The notes below the pieces were generated by a model. It did not search any database. It was not told the DNA's origin and saw nothing but the letters and a program-made list of their open reading frames with translations. Source: Cyprinodon diabolis (Eukaryota > Chordata > Actinopteri > Cyprinodontiformes > Cyprinodontidae). From it: a stretch of 64,000 nucleotides of DNA. This document shows, in pieces, positions 53,138 to 63,932 of this stretch (its first letter is position 1; each line of letters opens with the position of its first letter). A program made the translations under genes and the position numbers. The DNA lies in contig CM060069.1 in the NCBI GenBank assembly GCA_030533445.1, positions 632,256-696,255 of the forward strand, in the 5' to 3' direction.

Positions 53138-54250
53138 CAGTGGGGCAAAAAAGTATTAAGTCAGCCACCAATAGTGCAAGTTCTCCCACTCAAAAAGATG
53201 AGAGAGGCCGGTAATTTTCATCATAGATATACCTCAACTATGAGAGACAAAATGAGAAAAAAAAATCCAGATATGAATGACCTGCAGAGAGCTGGGACCA
53301 AAGTAACAAAGGCTACCATCAGTAACACACTACGCCACCAGGGACTCAAATCCTGCAGTGCCAGACGTGTCCCCCTGCTTAAGCCAGTACATGTCAAGGC
53401 CCGTCTCAAGTTTGCTAGAGAGCATTTGGATGATCCAGACGATGACTGGGAGAATATCATATGGTCAGATGAAACCAAAATAGAACTTTTTGGTGAAAAC
53501 TCTACTCGTCGTGTTTGGAGGAGAGAGAGTGCTGAGTTGCATCCAAAGAACACCATACCTACAGTGAAGCATGGGGGTGGAAACATCATGCTTTGGGGCT
53601 GTTTTTCTGCTAAGGGACCAGGACGACTGATCCGTGTGAAGGAAAGAATGAATGGGGCCATGTATCGTCACATTTTGAGTGAAAACCTCCTTCCATCAGC
53701 AAGGGCATTGAAGATGAAACGTGGCTGGGTCTTTCAGCATGACAATGATCCCAAACACACCGCCCGGGTAACGAAGGAGGGGCTTCGTAAGAAGCATTTC
53801 AAGGTCCTGGAGTGGCCTAGCCAGTCTCCAGATCTCAACCCCATAGAAAATCTTTGGAGGGAGTTGAAAGTCCGTGTTGCCCAGCGACAGCCCCAGAACA
53901 TCACTGCTCTAGAGGAGATCTGCATGGAGGAATGGGCCAAAATACCAGCAACAGTGTGTGAAAACCTTGTGAAGACTTACAGAAAACGTTTGATCTCTGT
54001 CATTGCCAACAAAGGGTATATAACAAAGTATTGAGATGAACTTTGTTATTGACTAAATACTTATTTTCCACCATATTTTGCAAATAAATTCCTTAAAAAT
54101 CAGACAATGTGATTTTCTGGATTTTTTTTTTCTCATTTTGTCTCTCATAGTTGAGGTATATCTATGATGAAAATTACCGGCCTCTCTCATGTTTTTGAGT
54201 GGGAGAACTTGCACTATTGGTGGCTGACTAAATACTTTTTTGCCCCACTG
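53138..54250 (+). mobile_element. Tc1 element with 133-bp inverted repeats, internally deleted
   Basis: Inverted repeats 53138-53270 and 54118-54250 (starting cagtggggcaaaaaagtatt) differ at only about two sites and are flanked by duplicated TA (53136-53137, 54251-54252). The uninterrupted site is visible in the other copy of the host element near 60885-60905, proving the insertion is later than the host element. The 5' part of the transposase gene is missing. Confidence 0.93.
53174..54034 (+). pseudogene. Tc1 transposase, DD34E, N-terminus deleted
   Basis: From about residue 36 the frame carries a transposase ([20 protein letters not shown] ... [11 protein letters not shown] ... [16 protein letters not shown] ... 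[11 protein letters not shown] ... ending KGYITKY). I count 34 residues between the D of HDNDPKH and the E of PIENLW. The catalytic domain is complete and unbroken. The first 35 or so residues are translated inverted repeat, so most of the paired HTH DNA-binding region is missing. It is therefore scored as a defective copy. Confidence 0.88.
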
Positions 54251-54334
54251 TATTTTATCTGGGGCTGAAAAAATGAATCGTATTAATTGATTATTTCAAT
54301 AATCATCAACTAATTTAGTGAGTGATTCATCATT

Positions 54335-55600
54335 TTTTTTTTTATTTTATTTTATTTAGTCAACTGTCAACTACAATACAATGAACACAGGGACAAAGTA
54401 AACATGACATTTTTTTTTCATCCTGTGGTCCCTTCCTTTTATTCTGTCCCCTACCCCTCCCCATCCATCCGTACCCGGCTGCAAACAAAAGAAACAGCAA
54501 AATAAAGTAATAAATAAATCAATAAAAAATAAAATAAATACAAAATAAATAAATAAATAGTTATACAGCTGAGGAATCACAATCATGAAAAACCCAGGGG
54601 ACTAAGACAGAGTACAGAAACATGGACAGCATGTAGAACAGGCGTCCGCGCAAGAATAGGTACACAGATCAAGACAGAACATGAATATTTAAAACCGCAC
54701 AGGTTGACAATCACTATCGCTAGCCAGATTCACAAGGAGCCGCCGGGCCGAGGGGACAGGCAACCACAGCAGAGCTAGTTCCTATGCGATTTTCAGGCTC
54801 GAGGGAGGGTATCCAGTCTTTCAAAATAAGACAATAGAGGGGCCCAAGTTTTATAAAATTTTTGGATCGAACCTCTAAGACAAAATCTGATCTTCTCTAA
54901 CTTAAGGAACATGGACGGATCTTTCAACCACAGAGAAGCCTTGGGTGGGTGCTCTGATCTCCACGCTAATATTCTTCTTCGGGCGAGGAGAGTTGAAAAA
55001 GCTAGTACATTTTTAAAATCATGTGTTAATGATACCCCCTCCCCTGGAGTTCCAAATATTGCCAATTCAGCACTGGGTTGGATACCTATTTCGAAAGCTT
55101 CAGAAAGGATCTGAAAAATTGTGGACCAGAAGTTACACAGTTTGTTACAGGTCCAGAACATGTGAGTTAGATGTGCCTTAGCTATGTGGCACCGAGCACA
55201 GCTTTCACTCACTGTAGAATAAATCCTTGAGAGTCTGGCTCTACTGTAATGGATCCTATGAAGGACCTTGAACTGAATTAGTCCAAGTCGAGCGCATGAT
55301 GTTGACCCATTTACTCTACGTAATGCTTGGTTCCAAGTTTCATCAGAGATGTGTATTCTAATTTCCTCTGACCATTCTGCTCTGATCTCATTGAGCTTCA
55401 CAGTATTAAATGATGAGATGCTGTTATAAATGTTGGAGATTAAGCCCCTATCTTGTGTTGGAGTTTGCAAGATTATGTCTATACCTCCCTTTAGGGGGAA
55501 AATTAGGAAAGCAGGGACTATTTTTACGAACACAGTCACGGATCTGGAGGTATCGAAATAGGGAGGAACGCTGTAGGCCAAATTTAGAGGAAATAGCATA
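54335..55600 (-). mobile_element. 5'-truncated L1-type LINE insertion with 14-bp target duplication
   Basis: Flanked by direct repeats agtgattcatcatt (54321-54334 and 55601-55614). An A-tail reading on the minus strand lies at the 54335 end. The empty site is intact in the inverted copy near 60815-60840. These are hallmarks of target-primed reverse transcription. Confidence 0.92.
54793..55599 (-). pseudogene. L1 ORF2 C-terminal region
   Basis: The 268-codon frame includes WSEEIRIHISDETWNQALRR, LGLIQFKVLHRIHYSRARLS, CARCHIAKAHLTHMFWTCNK and LLARRRILAWRSEHPPKASL. This matches the C-terminal region after the reverse transcriptase of fish L1-type ORF2, including the C-x2-C...H-x4-C-like zinc motif (CARCHIAKAHLTHMFWTC). 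The polymerase and endonuclease domains are lost by 5' truncation. Confidence 0.85.
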
Positions 55601-55717
55601 AGTGATTCATCATTAACTGGAGAATAGAGACTCTAAAACATAATATAAATGTAAAATGTGCCTTTCCCCGGCAGAGCAACCCACTTAGATCAGTAATTAT
55701 ACCAAAATTGTAAAAAT

Positions 55718-55721
<4 letters not shown>

Positions 55722-55769
<48 letters not shown>
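55722..55769. repeat. (TA)n microsatellite inside hAT-like copy A
   Basis: About 24 TA dinucleotides; the matching place in copy B (about 60688-60710) has only about 11. This length change accounts for most of the size difference between the copies. Confidence 0.9.
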
Positions 55770-55771
<2 letters not shown>

Positions 55772-56842
55772 ATTAAAAAAATGTTTTTGTCTGTCAGTAT
55801 TCTTCATCCAGAACTCCTCATGAGGAAATATTTTAGTATCACCTGGTTTATTTAGACTTCACCTGAAGCGCTGAAGGGCAGCTGCTTCACCTACAAGCTG
55901 CCCTGCATCATTATTACTGCATATCTGTGTTTCCTATAATCATATAATCTATAAGTGCGTTTTTAATAGTAAAGGATTAAATGTAACACAACCTTTTATC
56001 ATTGTCCTATATTGCTACTGTCTGACTGTTTAAATAGCTCCTTATGTCTATTTTCTTTTTTAGTGGCATCATCTACAAACAACACTGAGCATCAGCCTAA
56101 GTTTATTCAAATATAAAATCACTTTAACAATTATAAAAGACAATATAACTCTATCTTATCTGTAATTTAATAATATCCAAAATAAACAGCCAGTTTCCAG
56201 CCTTTTTACCAGACATTAATGTTTGTACTAATTTACTTATAGACTGTGTGGAAATCTATGTAAGATAAAATCAATGTTAATATTCTTCCTCTGTTTGTTC
56301 TTGTCTTTATCCTATTTCTAGAAGTAGAAATAGTCAATTAAATTACTATTATTATGTGGAACCCTAATTATGCTTTTAAACGATAAACAGCAGATGTTTA
56401 GGCGCCATTTCTTGTTGTTATCCTCTATAAGAGAAATAACACCTGCTAATAATTATACCTGAAAGAGTCGTCAAAAAATGAAAACAGTAATAGAAACTAA
56501 ATATCGGTAAAAAGGAAACCCTCACATTTTCTTTCTTAATTGGCTGTGGCTAAGAATCAGAAATGTTGATGCTTACAGCCTTTATTTATCCATTTTTCCA
56601 GCAGTCTTCAGAACTCCTGGCTGACTCAGAATATTTCGTGTTATAAAAGAAAAAAAAGGTTTCTGTTTTTAGTGTACATGATATTCATTTTTTTATTGGG
56701 ACTAGTTTTGTAGCCTAATATTAATTGTAGTAACCGCAGCATTCTAGTGTGATTACATTTTCAATGTTGTGCTCCAAGCACACTCGGACTAGAAAACAGC
56801 CAATCAGAGAGAGAGAAGGCGGGACCTAAGGCAGAACAACCA

Positions 56843-57070
56843 ATGAGAGTGGAGTTAAACAGCGCAGCACAGTTCCATGCGCTGCTACGTGAAAGGAACA
56901 GGAGAGAGCAGGCAGAGGAGCTGCGAGAGGAAAAGAAGCTGCTGCTGCAACAACTGCTGCTGGAAATTAGAAACATGTTGCTCACATCCAATCATTGTCA
57001 GGGACAATTAGGTCGGTTCAAAATGTTGGGAGGGACATGTCCCTATGGTCCCTATGCAAACACGCCCATG
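56843..57070 (+). CDS. Small conserved ORF of hAT-like element, copy A
   Basis: MRVELNSAAQFHALLRERNR then REQAEELREEKKLLLQQLLL, EIRNMLLTSNHCQGQLGRFK, ...YANTPM: about 76 codons inside the element before the frame leaves it. It is strongly charged and heptad-like, with a predicted coiled coil around residues 15-48. The same peptide with three substitutions is encoded by the other copy (59612 downward). No family recognised; it could be an exon remnant of an accessory or transposase protein. Confidence 0.4.
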
Positions 57071-57078
57071 ATAATAAT

Positions 57079-59376
57079 ACTTGTGCTGCAGCCCCGGATG
57101 TTTCCCCCAGAGCCCCGGAACTCGGTTCTGAGCTGATCTGAGTAAAATGTGCAGTACTGGAATTCACCAGATGGTGGCAGCAGTGCAGGAAAGCAGCCTG
57201 TAGCATTACTGTGCAGAAGAAGAAGTTGTACCCGCTAGCTGTTGCTAAACAGATGCTCCAGAGATGTGAAGCTCGGACTGACTTCCAGACCTTCTTGGTC
57301 CCGGTGTTCTATGGAATTCTGTCCCCTCTGCGTTTGGAGGCGCATTGAAGCCAGAGAGGCGGCCATGATGGATGGAAGCATTTCACTGCACTGCTGATCG
57401 ATTTCTGGCTAAAATCAGCATCTGCTGTTCATTACATTGTAAAATTAATAAATAAACGAGGTCCTTTAAGCTGTTTTGTGTTGTTATTTTAAACTTCTGT
57501 CCTTCAGTCTGACAGAAATAGTCAGTCACCAGTTTTCCAGCATATAGTGAGTATTTATAATATTTAATTGGTGATATCAGAGGATGGAAACTGGCTGATA
57601 GCAGGACACAAATATTAAGAGTTCCTGAACAGATGAGAAAGTTGGTTAATCCTGTCCTAATGTTAAGGTAATGATTACTGGATTAAGGACATTTCCAGTA
57701 TGATATCACACATAACAATTTTTGTGAAATTTGGAAACAGTTGCTCTCTATTTCCCAAAGATGTGGGAGGAGGAGAGGAGAGAATGGAGATTTCAGCTGC
57801 CTGAAATGATCTGTTCCTCCTCCATGACAAGGGATTAAATTAATTTACCATCAAGTCTTTAACTGTGTTTATTTCTCTCTTCATCAACAACAAACTCTGT
57901 GGATTTGGGGACATTTGATCATTATTTGCCAGAGTTATGAGAGGGGAATTCAATATTTTAGCCACCGTCCGTTCCCCCTTTGATGATCCTTATAAAATTG
58001 ATTTTTTATTTAAATGTTTATCTAATAATTTAGAAAATGCTACCGCAGACATTTTGAACTGAGGAATGAAAATACATTTAATAAAGATAATCAAACCAAC
58101 AGCCAGATTTATTTCAACTATTTTGGATTTAAAAATATAAAAATAATAAATGTTTCCAACATGATACAACATGACATAAAGAATAATGAAAGTTTTATTG
58201 TTTCCCATGTTATGAGGAACGATTATATCAGGTGGCTAAAATATTTAATTCCCCTCTCATAACTCTGGCAAATAAATGATCAAATGTCACCAAATCCACA
58301 GAGTTTGTTGTTGATGAAGAGAGAAATAAACACAGTTAAAGTCTTGCAGGTAAAGGATTTTCTTCCAATGTTATTGAAGGGGAACAGATTATTTCAGGCA
58401 GCTGAAAGATATGGTTCCCCCCCAATCATAACTCTGGCAAATAATGATCAAAGGAGGGAGGCAGGTCAATTAATTTCTTCCCATTTTATGGAGGGAGAAT
58501 TGTGTGTGTATTATATATCATGTATTATGTGTGATAGCATGTCCTATACTAGAAATGTCCTTAATCCACTAATTTTACATTAGAACGGAAAGTCTGCACC
58601 TCATCTTCACCCTGAGGGCCCCTGATCTCCTAGATCCGCCCCTGTTTATATTCTATAAGAGAAGCTGCTTTGGGCTGAAGGACAGAGGCAGACAAGGCCT
58701 GTTCTCGCCTCAGAGCAGACCTACCAGCCCCCCCCGCCCCTCAAAACACACACACACCCGCCCCTTCCACCCCCCATCAGCTGCAGCCAGGCTCAGCGCT
58801 GCGGTCCGGGCTGCAGGATCCAGACGGCTGGGATGCAGCGGAAGGCGGCGCGTCTTGACCAGGATCCTCGGTGCCGCAGGTCTGTGGGACGCTTTGCATG
58901 TTGGCATGATGATCAGCAGAGAAGCAGGCCTTTGCTTTTTAATGATTATTAGCGGCTGCAGACCGCAGCAGGCAGCGATGGTTCAGTTCATCTGCAGAAG
59001 CTCCTGCGCCTCCTGGCCAGGAGCTTCTCCTTAGCGGTGGAACTGGAAGATCTCTGCAGAGCAAAGCAAAAAACGGCCAAACCACCGAGATCAGATCTGC
59101 TGGTAAGAAAATAGCTGCTCTGAGCCTCTGCAGCCTCACTGGGTCTGAGATTATAATCCAGACTATGACATCCTGCAGAATCTCCCCATCTCTGCAAACC
59201 TTTGGAGAAATCCCAAATGCTGCAGTTTGAGAACCAGTCAGCCCCTAAAGATGGAGAACAGCCTGATGGAACTGGTAGAGATGGATCCAGGACAAGGTTT
59301 GTATCTGTGTTTAGTTGGTAGTGAACGTCTACCTCTGTGTTCTGATGCGGGGAACTCACTGATAGGTCTGTTAGGC
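57079..59376. other. Spacer between the two hAT-like copies
   Basis: About 57071-57640 is unremarkable. About 57650-58575 is a large imperfect palindrome. About 58590-58633 reads ctgatctcctagatccgccc ctg, resembling the end of another hAT-type element (complement caggggcggatctagg); no partner end was found. From 58700 to 59376 the sequence is GC-richer, with ORFs that do not resemble known proteins. Confidence 0.55.
57650..58575. repeat. Imperfect palindrome (foldback)
   Basis: Left arm 57650-57966 and right arm 58232-58575 are reverse complements with gaps. Examples: ctctgtggatttggggacat at about 57895 against caccaaatccacagagtttg at about 58288, and attatttgccagagttatga against ctcataactctggcaaataa. 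The loop is about 265 bp. It is probably a foldback-type MITE. Confidence 0.75.
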
Positions 59377-59384
59377 CTGGTAGG

Positions 59385-59612
59385 CATGGGCGTGTTTGCA
59401 TAGGGACCATAGGGACATGTCCCTCCCAACATTTTGAACCGACCTAATTGTCCCTGACAATGATTGGATGTGAGCAACATGTTTCTAATTTCCAGCAGCA
59501 GTTGTTGCAGCAGCAGCTTCTTTTCCTCTCGCAGCTCCTCTGCCTGCTCTCTCCTGTCCCTTTCAAGTAGCAGCGCATGGAACTGTGCTGCGCTGTTTAA
59601 CTCCACTCTCAT
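59385..59612 (-). CDS. Small conserved ORF of hAT-like element, copy B
   Basis: MRVELNSAAQFHALLLERDR then REQAEELREEKKLLLQQLLL and so on: the same coiled-coil-like peptide as in copy A, with three differences over 76 residues. The open frame continues to 59238, outside the element, but that part is host sequence. Function unknown. Confidence 0.4.
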
Positions 59613-61357
59613 TGGTTGTTCTGCCTTAGGTCCCGCCTTCTCTCTCTCTGATTGGCTGTTTTCTAGTCCGAGTGTGCTTGGAGCACAACATTGAAAATGT
59701 AATCACACTAGAATGCTGCGGTTACTGCAATTAATATTAGGCTACAAAACTAGTCCCAATAAAAAAAATTTATATCATGTACACTAAAAACAAAAACCTT
59801 TTTTTTCTTTTATAACACGAAATATTCTGAGTCAGCCAGGAGTTCTGAAGACTGCTGGAAAAATGGATAAATAAAGGCTGTAAGCATCAACATTTCTGAT
59901 TCTTAGCCACAGCCAATTAAGAAAGAAAATGTGAGGGTTTCCTTTTTACCGATATTTAGTTTCTATTACTGTTTTCATTTTTTGACGACTCTTCAGGTAT
60001 AATTATTAGCAGGTGTTATTTCTCTTATAGAGGATAACAACAAGAAATGGCGCCTAAACATCTGCTGTTTATCGTTTAAAAGCATAATTAGGGTTCCACA
60101 TAATAATAGTAATTTAATTGACTATTTCTACTTCTAGAAATAGGATAAAGACAAGAACAAACAGAGGAAGAATATTAACATTGATTTTATCTTACATAGA
60201 TTTCCACACAGTCTATAAGTAAATTAGTACAAACATTAATGTCTGGTAAAAAGGCTGGAAACTGGCTGTTTATTTTGGATATTATTAAATTACAGATAAG
60301 ATAGAGTTATATTGTCTTTTATAATTGTTAAAGTGATTTTATATTTGAATAAACTTAGGCTGATGCTCAGTGTTGTTTGTAGATGATGCCACTAAAAAAG
60401 AAAATAGACATAAGGAGCTATTTAAACAGTCAGACAGTAGCAATATAGGACAATGATAAAAGGTTGTGTTACATTTAATCCTTTACTATTAAAAACGCAC
60501 TTATAGATTATATGATTATAGGAAACACAGATATGCAGTAATAATGATGCAGGGCAGCTTGTAGGTGAAGCAGCTGCCCTTCAGCGCTTCAGGTGAAGTC
60601 TAAATAAACCAGGTGATACTAAAATATTTCCTCATGAGGAGTTCTGGATGAAGAATACTGACAGACAAAAACATTTTTTTAATCTTATATATTATATATA
60701 TATATATATGTTGTATTTTTCAAATTTTGGTATAATTACTGATCTAAGTGGGTTGCTCTGTCGGAGAAAGGTATATTTTACATTTTTATTATGTTTTAGA
60801 GTCTCTATTCTACAGTTAATGATGAATCACTAAATTAGTTGACGATTATTGAAATAATCAATTAATACGATTCTTTTTTTCAGCCCCAGATAAAATACAT
60901 GGAATGGGCGACACAGAGTAACTACAGCCCAGATGTTCAACTTTTATAGTGAAGCTAATATTTTAATGAATGTATTATTTTGCTTGATACAGAGAGAGCA
61001 TAGTAGGTAAAAAGAGTGGGGTTTAACTCTGCACAGTTCTATATCTTCAGAAGAAAATACTGTATTTACCTTCTGTCTTAGTCGTTCAAATGAAACCATT
61101 TTCAAAGTGGAAAACAGTCCTAATTACACATTCTTCAGATCCGCTGATACTTCAAACATTGATAAACAGCATCTAATGAGTGTAGAGCTTATACATTTTT
61201 ATTAATGTAGCAAAATGATGCTTTTCTCTTTAAACAATGAATTCCTCTCATCAGTACGGATGCTCACACCGTGCATAAAAAAGGGCATATTGCATAGCAC
61301 CAATGACACCCGACCGATAGTGTCCCTACCAAAGTTCAAATCAAACCTACGCCCTTG
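59385..61357 (-). mobile_element. hAT-like non-autonomous element, copy B, uninterrupted
   Basis: Inverted relative to copy A; ends catgggcgtgtttgcatagg (left) and aacctacgcccttg (right). A perfect 8-bp target duplication ctggtagg lies at 59377-59384 and 61358-61365. It preserves the empty sites for the Tc1 and L1 insertions seen in copy A. Homology to copy A runs end to end with few differences. Confidence 0.88.
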
Positions 61358-63150
61358 CTGGTAGGTCATGTAGGTCAGGTAGATCTGTTAGGTCTGGTAG
61401 GTCATGTAGGTCAGGTAGCTCTGTTAGGTCTGGTAGGTCATGTAGGTCAGGTAGCTCTGTTAGGTCTGGTAGGTCAGGTAGCTCTGTTAGGTCTGGTAGG
61501 TCAGGTAGGTCTGTTAGGTCTGGTTGGTCATGTAGGTCAGGTAGCTCTGGTAGCTCTGTTAGGTCTGGTAGGTCTGGTAGCTCTGTTAGGTCTGGTAGGT
61601 CTGTTAGGTCGGGTAGGTCTGGTAGGTCAGGTAGTTCTGTTAGGTCTGGTAGGTCATGTAGGTCAGGTAGCTCTGTTAGGTCTGGTAGGTCATGTAGGTC
61701 ATGTAGGTCAGGTAGCTCTGTTAGGTCTGGTAGGTCATGTAGGTCAGGTAGCTCTGTTAGGTCTGGTAGGTCTGGTAGCTCTGTTAGGTCTGGTAGGTCT
61801 GTTAGGTCGGGTAGGTCATGTAGGTCAGGTAGCTCTGTTAGGTCTGGTTGGTCATGTAGGTCAGGTAGCTCTGGTAGCTCTGTTAGGTCTGGTAGGTCTG
61901 GTAGCTCTGTTAGGTCTGGTAGGTCTGTTAGGTCGGGTAGGTCATGTAGGTCAGGTAGCTCTGTTAGGTCTGGTAGGTCATGTAGGTCAGGTAGCTCTGT
62001 TAGGTCTGGTAGGTCATGTAGGTCAGGTAGCTCTGTTAGGTCTGGTAGGTCAGGTAGCTCTGTTAGGTCTGGTAGGTCAGGTAGGTCTGGTAGGTCAGGT
62101 AGGTCTGTTAGGTCTGGTTGGTCATGTAGGTCAGGTAGCTCTGGTAGCTCTGTTAGGTCTGGTAGGTCTGGTAGCTCTGTTAGGTCTGGTTGGTCTGTTA
62201 GGTCGGGTAGGTCTGGTAGGTCAGGTAGTTCTGTTAGGTCTGGTAGGTCATGTAGGTCAGGTAGGTCTGTTAGGTCGGGTAGGTCAGGTAGGTCTGGTAG
62301 GTCAGGTATGCCTGTTAGGTCTGGTAGGTCAGGTAGGTCAGGTAGCTCTGTTAGGTCTGGTAGGTCAGGTAGGTCTGTTAGGTCTGGTAGGTCAGGTAGG
62401 TCAGGTAGATCTGTTAGGTCTGGTAGGTCAGGTAGCTCTGTTAGGTCTGGTAGGTCATGTAGGTCAGGTAGCTCTGTTAGGTCTGGTAGGTCAGGTAGCT
62501 CTGTTAGGTCTGGTAGGTCATGTAGGTCAGGTAGCTCTGTTAGATCTGGTAGGTCAGGTAGGTCTGGTAGGTCAGGTAGCTCTGTTAGGTCTGGTAGGTC
62601 AGGTAGGCCTGTTAGGTCTGGTAGGTCAGGTAGGTCAGGTAGCTCTGTTAGGTCTGGTAGGTCAGGTAGCTCTGTTAGGTCTGGTAGGTCATGTAGGTCA
62701 GGTAGCTCTGTTAGGTCTGGTAGGTCAGGTAGCTCTGTTAGGTCTGGTAAGTCATGTAGTTCAGGTAGCTCTGTTAGGTCTGGTAGGTCAGGTAGGTCTG
62801 TTAGGTCTGGTAGGTCATGTAGGTCAGGTAGCTCTGGTAGCTCTGTTAGGTCTGGTAGGTCTGGTAGCTCTGTTAGGTCTGGTAGGTCAGGTAGGTCAGG
62901 TAGGTCAGGTAGGTCTGTTAGGTCTGGTAGGTCATGTAGGTCAGGTAGGTCTGGTAGGTCCGGTAGGTCTGTTAGGTCAGGTAGCTCTGGTAGCTCTGTT
63001 AGGTCAGGTAGGTCTGGTAGGTCAGGTAGGTCAGGTAGGTCTGTTAGGTCTGGTAGGTCTGTTAGGTCTGGTAGGTCAGGTAGGTCTGTTAGGTCAGGTA
63101 GCTCTGGTAGCTCTGTTAGGTCAGGTAGGTCTGTTAGGTGTGTTAGGTTT
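61358..63150. repeat. Minisatellite, 9-bp based (taggtctgt/taggtcagg)
   Basis: About 200 units of 9 bp, mixing taggtctgt, taggtctgg, taggtcagg, tagctctgt and taggtcatg. Stop-free frames of over 600 codons occur on both strands (GLVGHVGQVALL; PDLTELPDL) and are artefacts. It begins at the target duplication of hAT-like copy B; 2-3 units (gataggtctgttaggcctgg) also sit on the other side of that element at 59361-59384. Confidence 0.96.
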
Positions 63151-63327
63151 TCCAGCCAAGCGTGAAGGTTTGATTCGGACACCATTGGTTTCATTGTTCC
63201 TATGCAAATACATGCAATGCTGCTTTGTATTTATGCTTGATGAGAGCATCAGAGGAAAAGAGAAAAGCGGCATTTCTTTCTACATCTATACTAATTTTAT
63301 AAACAGACTATAAACAGCTGGCAGGCG

Positions 63328-63932
63328 ATTGGGTAACTGTACGCAGAAAGCGTAGTCATGGATCTCTGCCCACTGGTCACCACCAACCCGTTCACGTTTC
63401 TAACCGGTTTTCCCCACTCAGTGACACACCCACTGAGAAGCCCACTCTGGTGATTGGCAGCTCCATAGTCAGAAACGTGGCATTAGAGACACCAGGGACC
63501 ATAGTCAAATGTTTGCCGGGGGCCAGAACGGGCGACATCAAATCCTACCTGAAACTGCTGGCTAAGGATAAGGTTAAATACAGTAAGATTGTTATTCACG
63601 CTGGTGGTAATGACACCCGGTTACGCCGATCGGAGGTCACTAAAATTAGCGTTGCTTCGGTGTGTAAGTTTGCCAAAAAAATGTGGGACTCCGTAATTTT
63701 CTCTGGTCCCCTCCCTGATCTGACCAGTGATGACATGTTTAGCCGCATGTCGTCATTCAACCGCTGGTTGTCTAGGTGGTGTCCTGAAAACAACGTGGGC
63801 TACATTAATAATTGGCAATCCTTTTGGGGAAAGCCTGGTCTGATTCGGAGAGACGGCATCCATCCCACTTTGGATGGTGCAGCTCTTCTTTCTAGGAATC
63901 TGGCCACATTTATTAGTCCTCCAAAACCCTGA
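63328..63932 (+). pseudogene. SGNH/GDSL esterase domain of a LINE ORF1-like protein, 5' truncated
   Basis: Frame from [20 protein letters not shown] (no ATG near) through [12 protein letters not shown] (block I, catalytic Ser), [10 protein letters not shown] (block III, GGND) to [20 protein letters not shown] (block V, D-x-x-H) and a stop at 63930-63932. All SGNH blocks and the Ser/Asp/His positions are visible. Such a domain preceded by a WxxVxRRxR stretch is typical of ORF1 of vertebrate CR1-like and related LINEs. The upstream sequence is repeat, and downstream (63933-64000) is cut by the window, so ORF2 cannot be checked. Confidence 0.7.

Larger units (their letters stand above)
52676..57070 (+). 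mobile_element. hAT-like non-autonomous element, copy A, with two nested insertions
   Basis: Runs from caagggcgtaggtttgattt at 52676 to ...gcaaacacgcccatg at 57070; both ends carry gggcgt-tttg when read inward. Flanks aaaataat (52668-52675) and ataataat (57071-57078) suggest an 8-bp target duplication with one mismatch. Removing the Tc1 insertion (with its TA) and the L1 insertion (with its duplication) leaves about 2000 bp, matching the 1973-bp inverted copy at 59385-61357. Class assignment rests on the 8-bp duplications; no transposase domain was recognised. Confidence 0.82.

Noticed and set aside
52676..61357. A single giant foldback transposon of 8.7 kb
   Set aside because: Each arm has its own inverted ends and its own 8-bp duplication, so two independent insertions in opposite orientation explain it better.
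61347..63313. 615- and 652-codon ORFs (PDLTELP and GLVGHVGQ repeats)
   Set aside because: Products of stop-free 9-bp repeats on both strands; no promoter, splice or homology support.
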